Positions 15,559 to 24,538 of a stretch of DNA of 64,000 nt are shown in pieces. Positions within the stretch are counted from its first letter, which is position 1; the number at the start of each line of letters is the position of its first letter. Below the pieces are notes generated by a model, which ran no database searches, was not told where the DNA came from, and saw only the letters and a list, made by a program, of their open reading frames with translations. The position numbers and the translations under genes are program-made. This DNA is from Spirochaetota bacterium (lineage in GTDB: Bacteria > Spirochaetota > Brachyspiria > Brachyspirales > JACRPF01): contig JACRPF010000007.1 in the NCBI GenBank assembly GCA_016214035.1, positions 62,001-126,000 on the forward strand, read 5' to 3'.

Positions 15559-15827
15559 TACGCCTTGCTGTTGTCGTGTTTGAAATGCACGAATATCCGG
15601 CCGTTGTTCTTGCCGTCGTTCTCGACACGGTGATACTGGTTCTTGATCCGCGGTAAAAGAAGAAAACGCTGCACATGCTTTTTCAGCTGACCGCTGCCCT
15701 TGCCGCAGATGATCTCGATCGTCGGTATCCGGTGCTCGACAGCCTCTTCTACAACGCGATTGAGTTCGCTGTCGATCTCGTCGCCTTTATTGAAAATATC
15801 GTGCAGGTCGAGTTTTATTTTTGACAT
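15552..15827 (-). CDS. Smr-domain protein
   Basis: A 91-residue single Smr domain, the endonuclease-like module also found at the C-terminus of MutS2. Signatures are the N-terminal LDLHDIF (LDLHG-like), PTIEIICGKGSGQLKKHV (the HGxG-type loop written GKGSG) and the terminal GGRIFVHF-like NNGRIFVHF. Stand-alone Smr proteins act on RNA or branched DNA; the exact role here is unknown. No operon partner is evident. Confidence 0.85.
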   Translation of the reverse strand: MSKIKLDLHDIFNKGDEIDSELNRVVEEAVEHRIPTIEIICGKGSGQLKKHVQRFLLLPRIKNQYHRVENDGKNNGRIFVHFKHDNSKAYH

Positions 15828-15965
15828 TACGGAACGTCCTTTGGAAATGCTTTATATGGAACAGTATAGCGGTACAACGTAGTTAGGTCAAGCGCTGACA
15901 TTTTACACGAGCCCGCAGCATCATACGTGATTATTTTTACTTTTTCTTAAAGCTTAGATTATTAA

Positions 15966-16178
15966 CTTTACTGTCGCTTTCGCAATCCATCCCTGGATTG
16001 CTCGCTATGCGGCTTCCATGCCGCCGCTCGCCTAAGGCATCCATGCCCTACGGCTTGCGCTCGGCGATAGCGCGGATATTGTACATGCTGCGTTATCGTA
16101 CCGCATCCATGCGTTCATGGGTACTATCAGTTATTAAGATCGGGTTGCGGAAAAGTCCGCGCTATCTTGCGTATTCCC
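15966..16178. repeat. Dispersed hairpin-rich repeat, copy 1
   Basis: This fills most of the gap before prfA. It opens with TTTACTGTCGCTTTCGC and contains consecutive hairpins with similar loops: GCAATCC/GGATTGC, GCGGC/GCCGC and GGCAT/ATGCC. It then has GCTTGCGCTCGGCGATAGCG and TGTACAT. A shorter relative sits at 49481-49577 with the same blocks in the same order. No ORF is convincing inside it. Confidence 0.6.
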
Positions 16179-16225
16179 CCAAGATATGATACCGTACCTG
16201 TCACAAAATTTACGGAGCGAAACTC

Positions 16226-17302
16226 GTGCTTCAGAAACTTGCCGAACTTGAAGAGCGGTACGAACACATCATCGCCTTGCTGTCCGACAGCGCGATCATG
16301 AAAGATTCCCGCGCCATTCAGAACCACATGAAGGAAAAGGCCGAGATCGAAGAGATCGTCGAGCGCTATCGCCGCATCAAAGCGATAGACCGGGCTATCA
16401 TCGAAGCACAGGACATCATCAACGAAGGCGCCGATAAAGAAATGATCGCCATGGCCGAAACGGAAAAAGCGGAGCTTGAGAAAGAACGCGCCGCGGCAAT
16501 GGAAACAATACAGTTTCTGCTCATACCGAAGGACAAGCACGAAGGTAAAAACATCATCATCGAGATACGCGCGGGAACGGGCGGCGAGGAATCGGCGCTC
16601 TTCGGCAGCGATCTCTTCCGTATGTATAACCGTTTCGCCGAGCGCAAGGGCTTTACCGTCGAAATCATCGACGCGAACACCACGGAACTCGGCGGTTTCA
16701 AAGAGATCATCTTCTCGGTCAGCGGAAAAAACGTTTATAAATACCTTAAATATGAAAGCGGTACGCACCGTGTGCAGCGCGTGCCGAAGACCGAAGCATC
16801 AGGCCGGGTGCACACATCCGCGGCTACGGTGGCCGTTCTTCCCGAGGCGGAGGAAACCGACGTTGTCATCCGCGACGAGGATCTGCGCATCGACGTCATG
16901 CGTTCCGGCGGCGCCGGCGGCCAGCACGTGAACAAAACCGAATCCGCAGTGCGAATGACACATATTCCCACCGGCATCGTGGTGGTCTGTCAGGAACAGA
17001 AAAGCCAGATTAAAAACCGCGCCAAGGCGCTTCAGGTCATGCGTGCGCGGCTCCTTGAAAAAGAGGAGAACGAACGCCAGTCAAAAGAGGCGTCGGAACG
17101 GAAATCACAGATCGGCAGCGGCGATCGTTCGGAAAAGATCCGCACCTACAATTTTCCGCAGAACAGACTCACCGACCACCGCGTTAACCTCACACTGTAT
17201 AATCTCGACATCGTCCTTGACGGCGCTATCGATGAAATCATCGAGGCGCTCATGAAAGATGAAAAGGACCGTCTGCTTGCCGCTTTTGCCGGCAAATTAT
17301 AG
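16226..17302 (+). CDS. prfA: Peptide chain release factor 1
   Basis: A 358-residue class I release factor that recognises UAA and UAG and triggers peptide release. The catalytic GGQ lies in [18 protein letters not shown] (about 225-240). The codon-recognition region around [15 protein letters not shown] is RF1-like. The start is GTG 16226, preceded by GGAGCGAAA about 8 nt upstream; no ATG fits as well. The 3' end is followed by the tRNA-Gln promoter. Confidence 0.96.
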   Translation: MLQKLAELEERYEHIIALLSDSAIMKDSRAIQNHMKEKAEIEEIVERYRRIKAIDRAIIEAQDIINEGADKEMIAMAETEKAELEKERAAAMETIQFLLIPKDKHEGKNIIIEIRAGTGGEESALFGSDLFRMYNRFAERKGFTVEIIDANTTELGGFKEIIFSVSGKNVYKYLKYESGTHRVQRVPKTEASGRVHTSAATVAVLPEAEETDVVIRDEDLRIDVMRSGGAGGQHVNKTESAVRMTHIPTGIVVVCQEQKSQIKNRAKALQVMRARLLEKEENERQSKEASERKSQIGSGDRSEKIRTYNFPQNRLTDHRVNLTLYNLDIVLDGAIDEIIEALMKDEKDRLLAAFAGKL

Positions 17303-17347
17303 CCCGTAACAACCTTTATTTTTAGCAAAAATTCGCACATTTTTGAC

Positions 17348-17375
17348 TTGACAAAAAGTAATTTTCATGTATAAT
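17348..17375 (+). promoter_or_regulatory. Promoter of tRNA-Gln (and probably prs-ctc-pth)
   Basis: TTGACA (17348-17353) and TATAAT (17370-17375) are perfect boxes 16 bp apart. The predicted start is about 20 bp before the mature tRNA. No other promoter is obvious before prs. Confidence 0.8.
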
Positions 17376-17403
17376 GCCTGCACCCTTTTGATACCCAGAT
17401 TGC

Positions 17404-17475
17404 TGGGGTGTCGTCAAGTGGTAAGACAGCAGGTTTTGGTCCTGTTATTCGTGGGTTCGAATCCTACCACCCCAA
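17404..17475 (+). tRNA. tRNA-Gln (anticodon TTG)
   Basis: A 72-nt cloverleaf. The acceptor arms TGGGGTG (17404-17410) and CACCCCA (17468-17474) pair fully. The D-loop has AAGTGGTAA. The anticodon stem GCAGG/CCTGT encloses TTTTGGT with anticodon TTG. The T-loop is GGGTTCGAATCC. CCA is not encoded. Confidence 0.95.
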
Positions 17476-17541
17476 AAGCGGTTGCCTCTTGACGAAGAGG
17501 TGATTGTTATTTTATATCTCAGGCAATGCCAGGGAACGGCC

Positions 17542-18486
17542 ATGTTGAATTATGACATCCGTGTTTTCAGCGGCTCGTCGAACAGACCGCTTGCTGAAAA
17601 GATAGCATCAGAACTCGATCTCACCCTCGGTGAGATGGAGCTGTCGCGCTTTGCCGACAATGAATGCTTCGTTCAGGTCAAGGAAAGCGTCCGCAACAAG
17701 GACGCCTTCGTCATACAGTCAACCTCCAATCCGGGAAACGAACACTGGATGGAAATGTACCTCATCATCGACGCGCTCCGCCGCGCTTCCGCAAAACGAA
17801 TCACGGCGGTCATCCCCTACTACGGCTATTCACGTCAGGACAGAAAACACATCCCGCGTGTGGCGATCAGCGCCAAGCTCGTGGCGAATCTCCTCACGAC
17901 AACCGGCGTCGACCGCGTGCTCGCGATGGATCTCCACGCAGCGCAGCTCCAGGGTTACTTCGATATACCGGTCGATCATCTGACGGCGGTATCGGTATTC
18001 ATCAAGCGCTTCAAGGCACTGGATCTTTCCAAGATAATGATCATTTCGCCGGATATCGGCGGCGTGGTACGCGCGCGGAAATTCGCGTCGTATCTCAACC
18101 TCGATATCGCCATCATCGACAAACGGCGGCCGAAGGCGAACGTCAGCGAAGTGATGCACATCATCGGCGATGTCGCGGGCAAGGACGGCGTCATCATCGA
18201 CGACATCATCGACACCGGCGGCACCATCGTGAAGGCGGTTGAAGCGCTCAAGAAAGCCGGCATGGGAAAGATATACGTTGCCGCGACACACGGCGTATTT
18301 TCGAACGACGCGCTCAAGCGTCTGAACGACAGCGGCGCCGAACGGATCTTCGTCGGCGACAGTATCCAGGTGAAAGGCGTCGAGCAGTATCCGAAGATCG
18401 AAGTATTATCGCTGGCGCCGCTCTTCGCCGAGGGCATACGCCGCATCCATAAAGAGGAATCAGTTAGTTCGCTATTTTTAGAATAA
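17542..18486 (+). CDS. prs: Ribose-phosphate pyrophosphokinase
   Basis: A 314-residue class I PRPP synthase, making PRPP from ribose 5-phosphate and ATP for nucleotide, histidine and tryptophan synthesis. Visible signatures are IRVFSGSSNRPLAEKIA, YYGYSRQDRK, the MDLHAAQLQGYFD metal/ATP motif, the flexible-loop DKRRPKAN, and the PRPP-binding DGVIIDDIIDTGGTI. The start is ATG 17542 (MLNYDIRV) with AGGGAAC upstream; an in-frame TTG at 17482 lies too close to the tRNA. It is followed by rplY/ctc in an apparent operon. Confidence 0.95.
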   Translation: MLNYDIRVFSGSSNRPLAEKIASELDLTLGEMELSRFADNECFVQVKESVRNKDAFVIQSTSNPGNEHWMEMYLIIDALRRASAKRITAVIPYYGYSRQDRKHIPRVAISAKLVANLLTTTGVDRVLAMDLHAAQLQGYFDIPVDHLTAVSVFIKRFKALDLSKIMIISPDIGGVVRARKFASYLNLDIAIIDKRRPKANVSEVMHIIGDVAGKDGVIIDDIIDTGGTIVKAVEALKKAGMGKIYVAATHGVFSNDALKRLNDSGAERIFVGDSIQVKGVEQYPKIEVLSLAPLFAEGIRRIHKEESVSSLFLE

Positions 18487-18524
18487 ACGACCGATCTGAT
18501 GAATATCAACATACGAGGTAGAAA

Positions 18525-19268
18525 ATGGAAACCATGAAAATCGAAGCTATCAAGCGCACGAACGCGCAGAAAAGCGTGAATAACGATCTGCGCACGAAAG
18601 GCTATATCCCGTCAATCATGTACGGCAAGGAAAACACGCTCATCGCGGTAAAACGCGCCGCATTCGACAAGGTGTTTTCGAAATCCGGCGAACACTCGCT
18701 CATCGACATCGTCATCGACGGCGAAGGCAAAGCGCGCCGCGTGCTCATCAAAGATTACGCCATCGACCCGGTCGAGCGTCATATCATCCACGTCGATTTC
18801 CTCGAAGTCGATGAGAACCGCAAAATCCGCACGAACATCCCGGTGCACCTCACCGGAACACCCGCCGGCATCACCGAAGGCGGCGTACTCGAGCATTCGC
18901 AGTATACCGTGTACGTGCAGTGTCTCCCGTCGAACATCCCCTCACACATCGACATCGATGTCACCCAGCTTAATATGGGCGAATCACTTCACCTCTCCGA
19001 CCTCGTCATGCCCGCCGGCGTTGAACTCGTCGACGATCCGAAAAAAGCATTGTGCGCGGTCGTTGCTCCGGCGAAACTCGAAGAAGTCAAACCGGCGGCT
19101 GCAGCTGCCGCAGCTCCCGCGGAAGGCGAAGCGGCAGCGGCTGGCGCAGCACCTGCGGCCGGCGCGGCTCCGGGAGCCGGTGCGGCATCTGCGGCCGGCG
19201 CAAAAGACGCCAAAGCAGAAGCAAAGCCCGAAGCAAAAGGGGCAAAGGACGCCAAGGCCAAGAAGTAG
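18525..19268 (+). CDS. rplY: 50S ribosomal protein L25/general stress protein Ctc
   Basis: A 247-residue Ctc-type L25 that binds 5S rRNA. Residues 1-95 are the L25 domain (IPSIMYGKENTLIAVKR) and about 96-185 the TL5/Ctc C-terminal beta domain (IRTNIPVHLTGTPAGITEGG). The last 60 residues are a low-complexity Ala/Gly/Lys tail, longer than in most homologues; its function is unknown. A GAGGT precedes the ATG. The order prs-ctc-pth suggests cotranscription of translation genes. Confidence 0.94.
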   Translation: METMKIEAIKRTNAQKSVNNDLRTKGYIPSIMYGKENTLIAVKRAAFDKVFSKSGEHSLIDIVIDGEGKARRVLIKDYAIDPVERHIIHVDFLEVDENRKIRTNIPVHLTGTPAGITEGGVLEHSQYTVYVQCLPSNIPSHIDIDVTQLNMGESLHLSDLVMPAGVELVDDPKKALCAVVAPAKLEEVKPAAAAAAAPAEGEAAAAGAAPAAGAAPGAGAASAAGAKDAKAEAKPEAKGAKDAKAKK

Positions 19269-19319
19269 TGGCGGTGAACGTTGGGCGATACATTCCTGCA
19301 GCAGCATGAAGGAAACAGC

Positions 19320-19886
19320 ATGAAATTGGTGTTGGGGCTCGGAAACCCGGGCGACTTCTATGCCATGCATCGGCATAATATCGGTTTTATTATGATCGAA
19401 CGGCTGGCAAAGAACCTCGGCATGAAGATGGACATCCGTAAAAAGAAGACCATCTTCGCCCGCGGCAAGATGAACAACATCGAATTCCTCCTCTTGAAAC
19501 CGCTCACCTTCATGAATCTCTCCGGTGAAGCGGCACTATACATGGCCAGTTTCATGAAGATCACCGTGAAAGACGTCATCGTAATATACGACGATATGGA
19601 CATACCGCTCGGAAAGTTCAAAGTGCGTGTCGGCGGCAGCGACGGCGGACACAACGGCGTGAAATCCATCGCCGAATCGCTGAAAAGCCCGGAGTTCACC
19701 CGAATACGCATCGGCATCGGCAGACCGAAAAAAGGCGGCGATATCGCCGATTATGTGCTCTCGCCGTTCACCAAAACAGAACGCGAGAATCTCCGCACAA
19801 TTTCCGACGGCATCATCGACGCGGTCAAGCTCTGTATGTTCCAGTCACCGGTAATAGCGATGAACAAATACAATAAGCGTGACTGA
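19320..19886 (+). CDS. pth: Peptidyl-tRNA hydrolase
   Basis: A 188-residue enzyme that releases peptides from peptidyl-tRNAs dropped by ribosomes. Conserved parts are LGLGNPGDFYAMHRHNIGF (catalytic His about residue 20), LLKPLTFMNLSGEA, VIYDDMDIPLGK and GGSDGGHNGVKSI. The start is ATG 19320 with AAGGAAA; the in-frame TTG at 19281 is rejected. Its 3' end overlaps the methyltransferase start by 8 bp, implying translational coupling. Confidence 0.96.
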   Translation: MKLVLGLGNPGDFYAMHRHNIGFIMIERLAKNLGMKMDIRKKKTIFARGKMNNIEFLLLKPLTFMNLSGEAALYMASFMKITVKDVIVIYDDMDIPLGKFKVRVGGSDGGHNGVKSIAESLKSPEFTRIRIGIGRPKKGGDIADYVLSPFTKTERENLRTISDGIIDAVKLCMFQSPVIAMNKYNKRD

Positions 19887-21936
19887 CAGAACGGAACCGC
19901 AGCTACCTGCATCAGCAGCGGTTCTCCGCCGCATCACGAAAAAATATCCCGATAGTTTCTTCAGGATCGCGCGCATCGTTTTACACTCGCTCTGGCGAAG
20001 AACAGGCATCGTCGATACCGGCAGCAGTGCTGCGGTGTCATTCGAAACTATTATCGTTACGCGTTACGGGTTTGATCCTGCTCACTTTCACGCCGTCATC
20101 AATTTATATCAGGATGAACCGCCGCTGCCGTCTTCAATCTCCGACGAACTTTCAGCATCGATAATCGCGCACGGCATTGATACGGACACCGTCACCGCCG
20201 CATTTGAAACGGCACTGGCGGCTGATACGCCCGACGGCACCCATTATACCCCGCCGGAAGTCGTGACATTCATGTTCGAACGCCTGCGCATCCATAACGC
20301 ATCAGAACAGATCATCTATGACCCCGCCATGGGCTGCGGCGTATTTCTGCTTGAGGCCGCACGACGCGGGCTTTCCGGTTTCACTGACAGCACACACGAT
20401 ACGGCAGAACGCTACCGCACTGTCGTTGAATCGCTCCACGGTGTAGAAATCGATTCGCGCGCGCATCAGACGGCGCTCGTCAACCTGCTCATAACACTCG
20501 CCCCCGCGGCACGGCATCTCATGGAACGAAACATTACTCCCCCGAAACTTCGGCTCAATCTCGTCTGCGCCGATGCGCTCACCCGAACCGATGCTGGATT
20601 TGCCGATATCGTCATCATGAACCCCCCGTATATCGGAGAGAAGGGGCACAAGGCGCTTTTCGACCGCACGATGCGTGAGGCCCCGCGCTGGCGTAAACAC
20701 TATCAGGGCAAAATGGACTACGCATACTGGTTCATCATCCGCGGGGTCGAGTCGCTTAAACACGGCGGGATGCTCTGCGCCATCACGTCATCGTACTGGC
20801 AGACGGCATATGCCGCCTCGACATTGCGGCAGTATCTGCTCAATCATGTACGCATCCGCGAGATCACATCGCTCGGCAATATGCCGTTCCGGTTTGCCAA
20901 AGGTGTTCATACCGCCGTCTCGGTATGTGAGCACTGCTCAGATGCGGCGGCACGCGCTGAACACCGGCCGTTCATCATACGCCTTGACAGCCATACCGGA
21001 GCGGCAATGCAATCCATCGCCAGTGCCGCCGGATTGCCGCCGGGAAAGACAGCATCAGGCGTGAGTATTTCTTCTTACACCGCAGCTGAAACGCAGTCGA
21101 TGCTCGGCGGCGGGCCGTGGCATTTCACCAATCCCGAAAAGCGTACCGCCGGTTTTTCGGCGTCCACTCATATTCCGCTCGGCGCCATCTGCGATATCAA
21201 TCAGGGCATGGTGCCTAATCCGCAGCGGACGGCACGCGCGCACGTTGCAGCGGGGTTGTGTGAAAAAGCCGGAGAACCCATTTTTGCCTTCACCGAAGAA
21301 CAGTATCGAACGTTTATTGAAACCTGCACCCCGGATGAACGCGAACACTTCGTCGCGCTCCACAAGAATTCCGATATCGCCGCATTCACACTGAAAAAGC
21401 CGCGGCGCTATGTTCTTTATGTCACCCCCGACACCGATATAGCATCCGCCCCCCGGCTGCATAACCATCTCTCACGCTACAAAGAAATACTCATACACCG
21501 GCGTGAATGCCGGACGGGACGCATCCCCTGGTACTCGCTTCACTGGCCGCGAACCCGTATGCTCTTCACCGAACCGGCTATCGTCTGCCCGTACCATGCA
21601 AAAACACCGGTGTTTGCGGTCGCCGAACACGGCTGTTATGCGGCAACCGATGTGTATTTCATCACCTTGAAAAAAGAAAATACCGTGGAACGTCTTGCAT
21701 GCCTCGCGGCACTGCTCAACGCAGCAAATACCCGGAACTGGTTTGCGGAACACGGTTCACGAAAAGGCGCCATGATGCTCTGTGTCACCAATACGCTCAA
21801 GGACATCCCTATACCGCGAGATTATATCGATAATTTAGATCGTTTCACCGCGGTCACCGAAGCAGCGCTATCATGCATCCGCGGCAATACCGATTGCTCT
21901 GCGGTTGAAAAGCTTTTGCCGAAAGATCTTTTTTGA
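19879..21936 (+). CDS. N6-adenine-specific DNA methyltransferase (TaqI/Eco57I-like)
   Basis: A 685-residue protein starting at GTG 19879 inside the pth stop region. SAM-binding motif I is DPAMGCGVFLLEAA (about 151-164), motif X-like THYTPPEVV lies just before it, and catalytic motif IV is NPPY (about 249-252). The C-terminal 300 residues resemble a TaqI-type target-recognition region (IPLGAICDINQGMVPNP...). No nuclease domain is present and no restriction gene is adjacent, so it is either solitary or a BREX/type IIG-like relative without its partner. Placement in a translation operon is unusual. Confidence 0.85.
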   Translation: MTDRTEPQLPASAAVLRRITKKYPDSFFRIARIVLHSLWRRTGIVDTGSSAAVSFETIIVTRYGFDPAHFHAVINLYQDEPPLPSSISDELSASIIAHGIDTDTVTAAFETALAADTPDGTHYTPPEVVTFMFERLRIHNASEQIIYDPAMGCGVFLLEAARRGLSGFTDSTHDTAERYRTVVESLHGVEIDSRAHQTALVNLLITLAPAARHLMERNITPPKLRLNLVCADALTRTDAGFADIVIMNPPYIGEKGHKALFDRTMREAPRWRKHYQGKMDYAYWFIIRGVESLKHGGMLCAITSSYWQTAYAASTLRQYLLNHVRIREITSLGNMPFRFAKGVHTAVSVCEHCSDAAARAEHRPFIIRLDSHTGAAMQSIASAAGLPPGKTASGVSISSYTAAETQSMLGGGPWHFTNPEKRTAGFSASTHIPLGAICDINQGMVPNPQRTARAHVAAGLCEKAGEPIFAFTEEQYRTFIETCTPDEREHFVALHKNSDIAAFTLKKPRRYVLYVTPDTDIASAPRLHNHLSRYKEILIHRRECRTGRIPWYSLHWPRTRMLFTEPAIVCPYHAKTPVFAVAEHGCYAATDVYFITLKKENTVERLACLAALLNAANTRNWFAEHGSRKGAMMLCVTNTLKDIPIPRDYIDNLDRFTAVTEAALSCIRGNTDCSAVEKLLPKDLF

Positions 21937-22093
21937 AGAAACGACTGCAAATCATTGCAATTATGTGGCATATCAAAACGACATCACTGCAACATGAAAT
22001 AACTATGCAACATTTAGAATTAAGTACAATTGATCAACAACCAGCACCCTGACCGCCGACACAACCATCTCACACATTGCGCGCGCGATGTGA

Positions 22094-22267
22094 GGTGAAA
22101 AATGTGTTTTCCGAGCACCGCATTGTACAACAATAACTTATAGAATCGTAGAATCCACTTCAGAACAACAATACCGGCGCCGCGACACGATGTCGCGGAC
22201 TCAGCACCGTCTGTCCAGGATGGACAGCCGAGTGCGCGTGCGGTGCTCGGAAAACACATTTTCCACC
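22094..22267. mobile_element. MITE-like 174-bp element with 29-bp terminal inverted repeats
   Basis: The termini 22094-22122 and 22239-22267 are inverted copies with one mismatch, containing AATGTGTTTTCCGAGCACCG. Inside are two perfect smaller hairpins, CCGCGACA/TGTCGCGG and CTGTCCA/TGGACAG. No ORF is present. The element lies between convergent genes, where such insertions are tolerated. No clear target duplication is seen. Confidence 0.55.
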
Positions 22268-22299
22268 GAACCAAGCGTGCATCCCCCACATCCCGCACA

Positions 22300-24447
22300 C
22301 TACTTCCCCTCCACCCGTATATTCGTAGTACTCCCGGCCATGCCTTCACCCGGAAGTCCGACCGTGATCTTAGTCCATTCGCCTTCCGCTGCGGCGCCAC
22401 TGCCTTTCCACAATCCGCGCAACGAAATATGCAGCTCTGAAAGCGTATGTCCCGGATCCGCTGCTGAAAGAAGCATTCCATTACTCTCCTTCGACAGCAT
22501 CAGAACGCACGGCTCTTCCGAACGCACTTCCATTTCGCCGGATGTCACCGTACCGTTTTTCCAGAACACAGCTGATATCGATCCGTCAACGGCATCAACA
22601 ACAGCCTGCAGTGAGGGGTCATTGGAAAGCGTTTTCCATAACGGGACCTGCACACGTTGTTCTACATTTACGGCATCCGGCAGCGGCAGTACCGCGTATT
22701 CGTATGAACCGGTTTTTCCTGCATCATGAGCGAGATGCATGCGGACTACGCTACCGGCTGCGGTATCTTTCGTTCCCGTTGTCTTGAGATCAGTCCATTT
22801 TCCGGTTACCTGCCGGATCGTCAGATGCATATCCTGGCCCGGGCCGAAAAGATATGCGATGCCGGCATGCCACACCGCACGGACATCGCCCGTTACTTCT
22901 CCCGACGCCGTTGTACGGCCGGGATTCCATATCGACACATCGCCGCGCAGAAACATCTGATTGACACCGGTAAACAGCGGACCATTTCCGCTGTCCTCGA
23001 TACCGGCGCCGAGCGCTATCATGCCCCAGGGCCGGAAAAACCATGCCTTGCGCGCGGTGACCGGCTCTCGTTTAAAATCCATGGCAATCACCGCCGCGGT
23101 TTTATATACCGCGCCGCCCACCCAGCCGTTGCCGCCGTTCTTGTAATCATCCTTTGATTTCTGTTTCACCGGCTCCGCGATATCGCGTCCCGTGACGCCC
23201 GGAAGTCTCCGCCAGTCGAGGAGCGGCTGCAGATCCTCCTGCTCGTCACCGCGAATGCGGAACCAGGTGACGCCGTCGGACAGATGCAGACCCATTTTGT
23301 TCTCGTCGTTCACGGTTGTCTCGATCCTCATGACGCGCGAACTCATGAGCTTGAGCGATGCAAACCATGACTGCGTTCGCTGCACCAGATATTCGCTTCG
23401 CCAGAAATACCGTGCGCCGAACGGCTCTGCCGCGGTATTCGTAGCCGCATACCGGAGATACACGGCATTCAGTTCATTGCTGCGGCCCGCATCTACCGCC
23501 GAGAGTGCCCGAGCACTGCCGGCGAGGCCTCTCCCCTTCGAGTAGGCGCTTCTCGGTCCGTCAAGCTGCCTGCCGCACGCCGAAAGATCGAACCATTGTC
23601 CCCAGAGCGGCCACTGCGAATGCTCGATAGTGTACCCGGAGAGAAGCGCGATCTTCTCCGGCGGATACGCCCATCGTGTGCCTTGCAGCTGGCGCGCCAG
23701 TTTGATCTGTGTACTGAGCCACGCGTTGCCGTAATTGCCCGTCTGCAGCATCGGCCCGTGCTGATGAAACGACCAGTCCGGCTGCAGTCCCTCATCCGTC
23801 GTCATGCGGACTTCTTCGGTGAGCGCCGTGAGCGCGAGTTTGACGAGGTCATCATCGCCGGTCATGAGTCCGAGAATGAGATTGTTGTTCGCAACCCACG
23901 TTCGGTTCGCTCCGGTGAACTTCTCCTGCTCCTTACCCGCGGCGCGCATCGACTCGAATGCGGTGTTGCGCAGATCATCGGGAAGCACCTCGGCACACAG
24001 CAATAACGCCGGCCCGAGTATCTGGGGAATACCGATGGTCTGATGCCACCAGTTATCGCTTTTGGGTTTTACCGTAAACCAATATTCCAGACAACGCTTC
24101 ACGGCGTCGCCCATGGTTTTGCCTCGTTCACTGTCCCATCCGGCACGCGCCCCGTCCTGTGCGAGCATCTTCACGCGATCCATGTGCTTGGACGGATCGA
24201 AACCGGAACGGGTACGGTCGGCGTAGTTCACGTCCTTCCACGAGCCGTCGGGCTGCAAACCGGAAAGATATTTATCCACGGACGATGCCGATGGCGCCCC
24301 GGCAAGCACCTCCTCGCGTATCGTGTCGAGCACGCGTTTTGCGTCGTCATCGATAGCGCACAAAGATACAGATACGAGCATAAGCAGCAAGGACATAAAC
24401 CGCGGCATGGCAAACCGGATGGTATTTATATTTTTTGTGTAGCTCAT
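22300..24447 (-). CDS. Secreted polysaccharide lyase, PL8-like (hyaluronate/chondroitin/xanthan lyase family)
   Basis: About 715 residues from ATG 24447; ATG 24408 is an alternative. The signal peptide is RFMSLLLMLVSVSLCA. Residues about 25-360 form the alpha/alpha toroid of PL8 enzymes, with candidate catalytic Asn (NNNLILGL), His (SFHQHGPMLQTGNYG) and Tyr/Arg regions (IEHSQWPLWGQWFDLSACGRQLDG). Residues about 390-700 are the beta-sandwich domains. PL8 enzymes beta-eliminate uronate-containing glycans. The promoter's -10 box ends 7 nt before ATG 24447, favouring that start on a leaderless mRNA; the TTG at 24483 is the -35 box. Confidence 0.82.
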   Translation of the reverse strand: MSYTKNINTIRFAMPRFMSLLLMLVSVSLCAIDDDAKRVLDTIREEVLAGAPSASSVDKYLSGLQPDGSWKDVNYADRTRSGFDPSKHMDRVKMLAQDGARAGWDSERGKTMGDAVKRCLEYWFTVKPKSDNWWHQTIGIPQILGPALLLCAEVLPDDLRNTAFESMRAAGKEQEKFTGANRTWVANNNLILGLMTGDDDLVKLALTALTEEVRMTTDEGLQPDWSFHQHGPMLQTGNYGNAWLSTQIKLARQLQGTRWAYPPEKIALLSGYTIEHSQWPLWGQWFDLSACGRQLDGPRSAYSKGRGLAGSARALSAVDAGRSNELNAVYLRYAATNTAAEPFGARYFWRSEYLVQRTQSWFASLKLMSSRVMRIETTVNDENKMGLHLSDGVTWFRIRGDEQEDLQPLLDWRRLPGVTGRDIAEPVKQKSKDDYKNGGNGWVGGAVYKTAAVIAMDFKREPVTARKAWFFRPWGMIALGAGIEDSGNGPLFTGVNQMFLRGDVSIWNPGRTTASGEVTGDVRAVWHAGIAYLFGPGQDMHLTIRQVTGKWTDLKTTGTKDTAAGSVVRMHLAHDAGKTGSYEYAVLPLPDAVNVEQRVQVPLWKTLSNDPSLQAVVDAVDGSISAVFWKNGTVTSGEMEVRSEEPCVLMLSKESNGMLLSAADPGHTLSELHISLRGLWKGSGAAAEGEWTKITVGLPGEGMAGSTTNIRVEGK

Positions 24448-24454
24448 ACAGCAG

Positions 24455-24483
24455 AGTATATGACCGTCACGATGTTCCGTCAA
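24455..24483 (-). promoter_or_regulatory. Promoter of the PL8-like gene, predicted leaderless
   Basis: On the minus strand TTGACG (24483-24478) and TATACT (24460-24455) are separated by 17 bp. ATG 24447 begins 7 nt after the -10 box. Confidence 0.65.
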
Positions 24484-24538
24484 CTGCAGGCGGATGTTTT
24501 GCCGAGCCGCTCTAGCAGCGCATACCGAAACGAGAACG

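Noticed and set aside
17476-17541. Prs start at TTG 17482
   Set aside because: It begins 7 nt after the tRNA, adds 20 residues absent from the family, and ATG 17542 has both a ribosome site and the conserved N-terminus.
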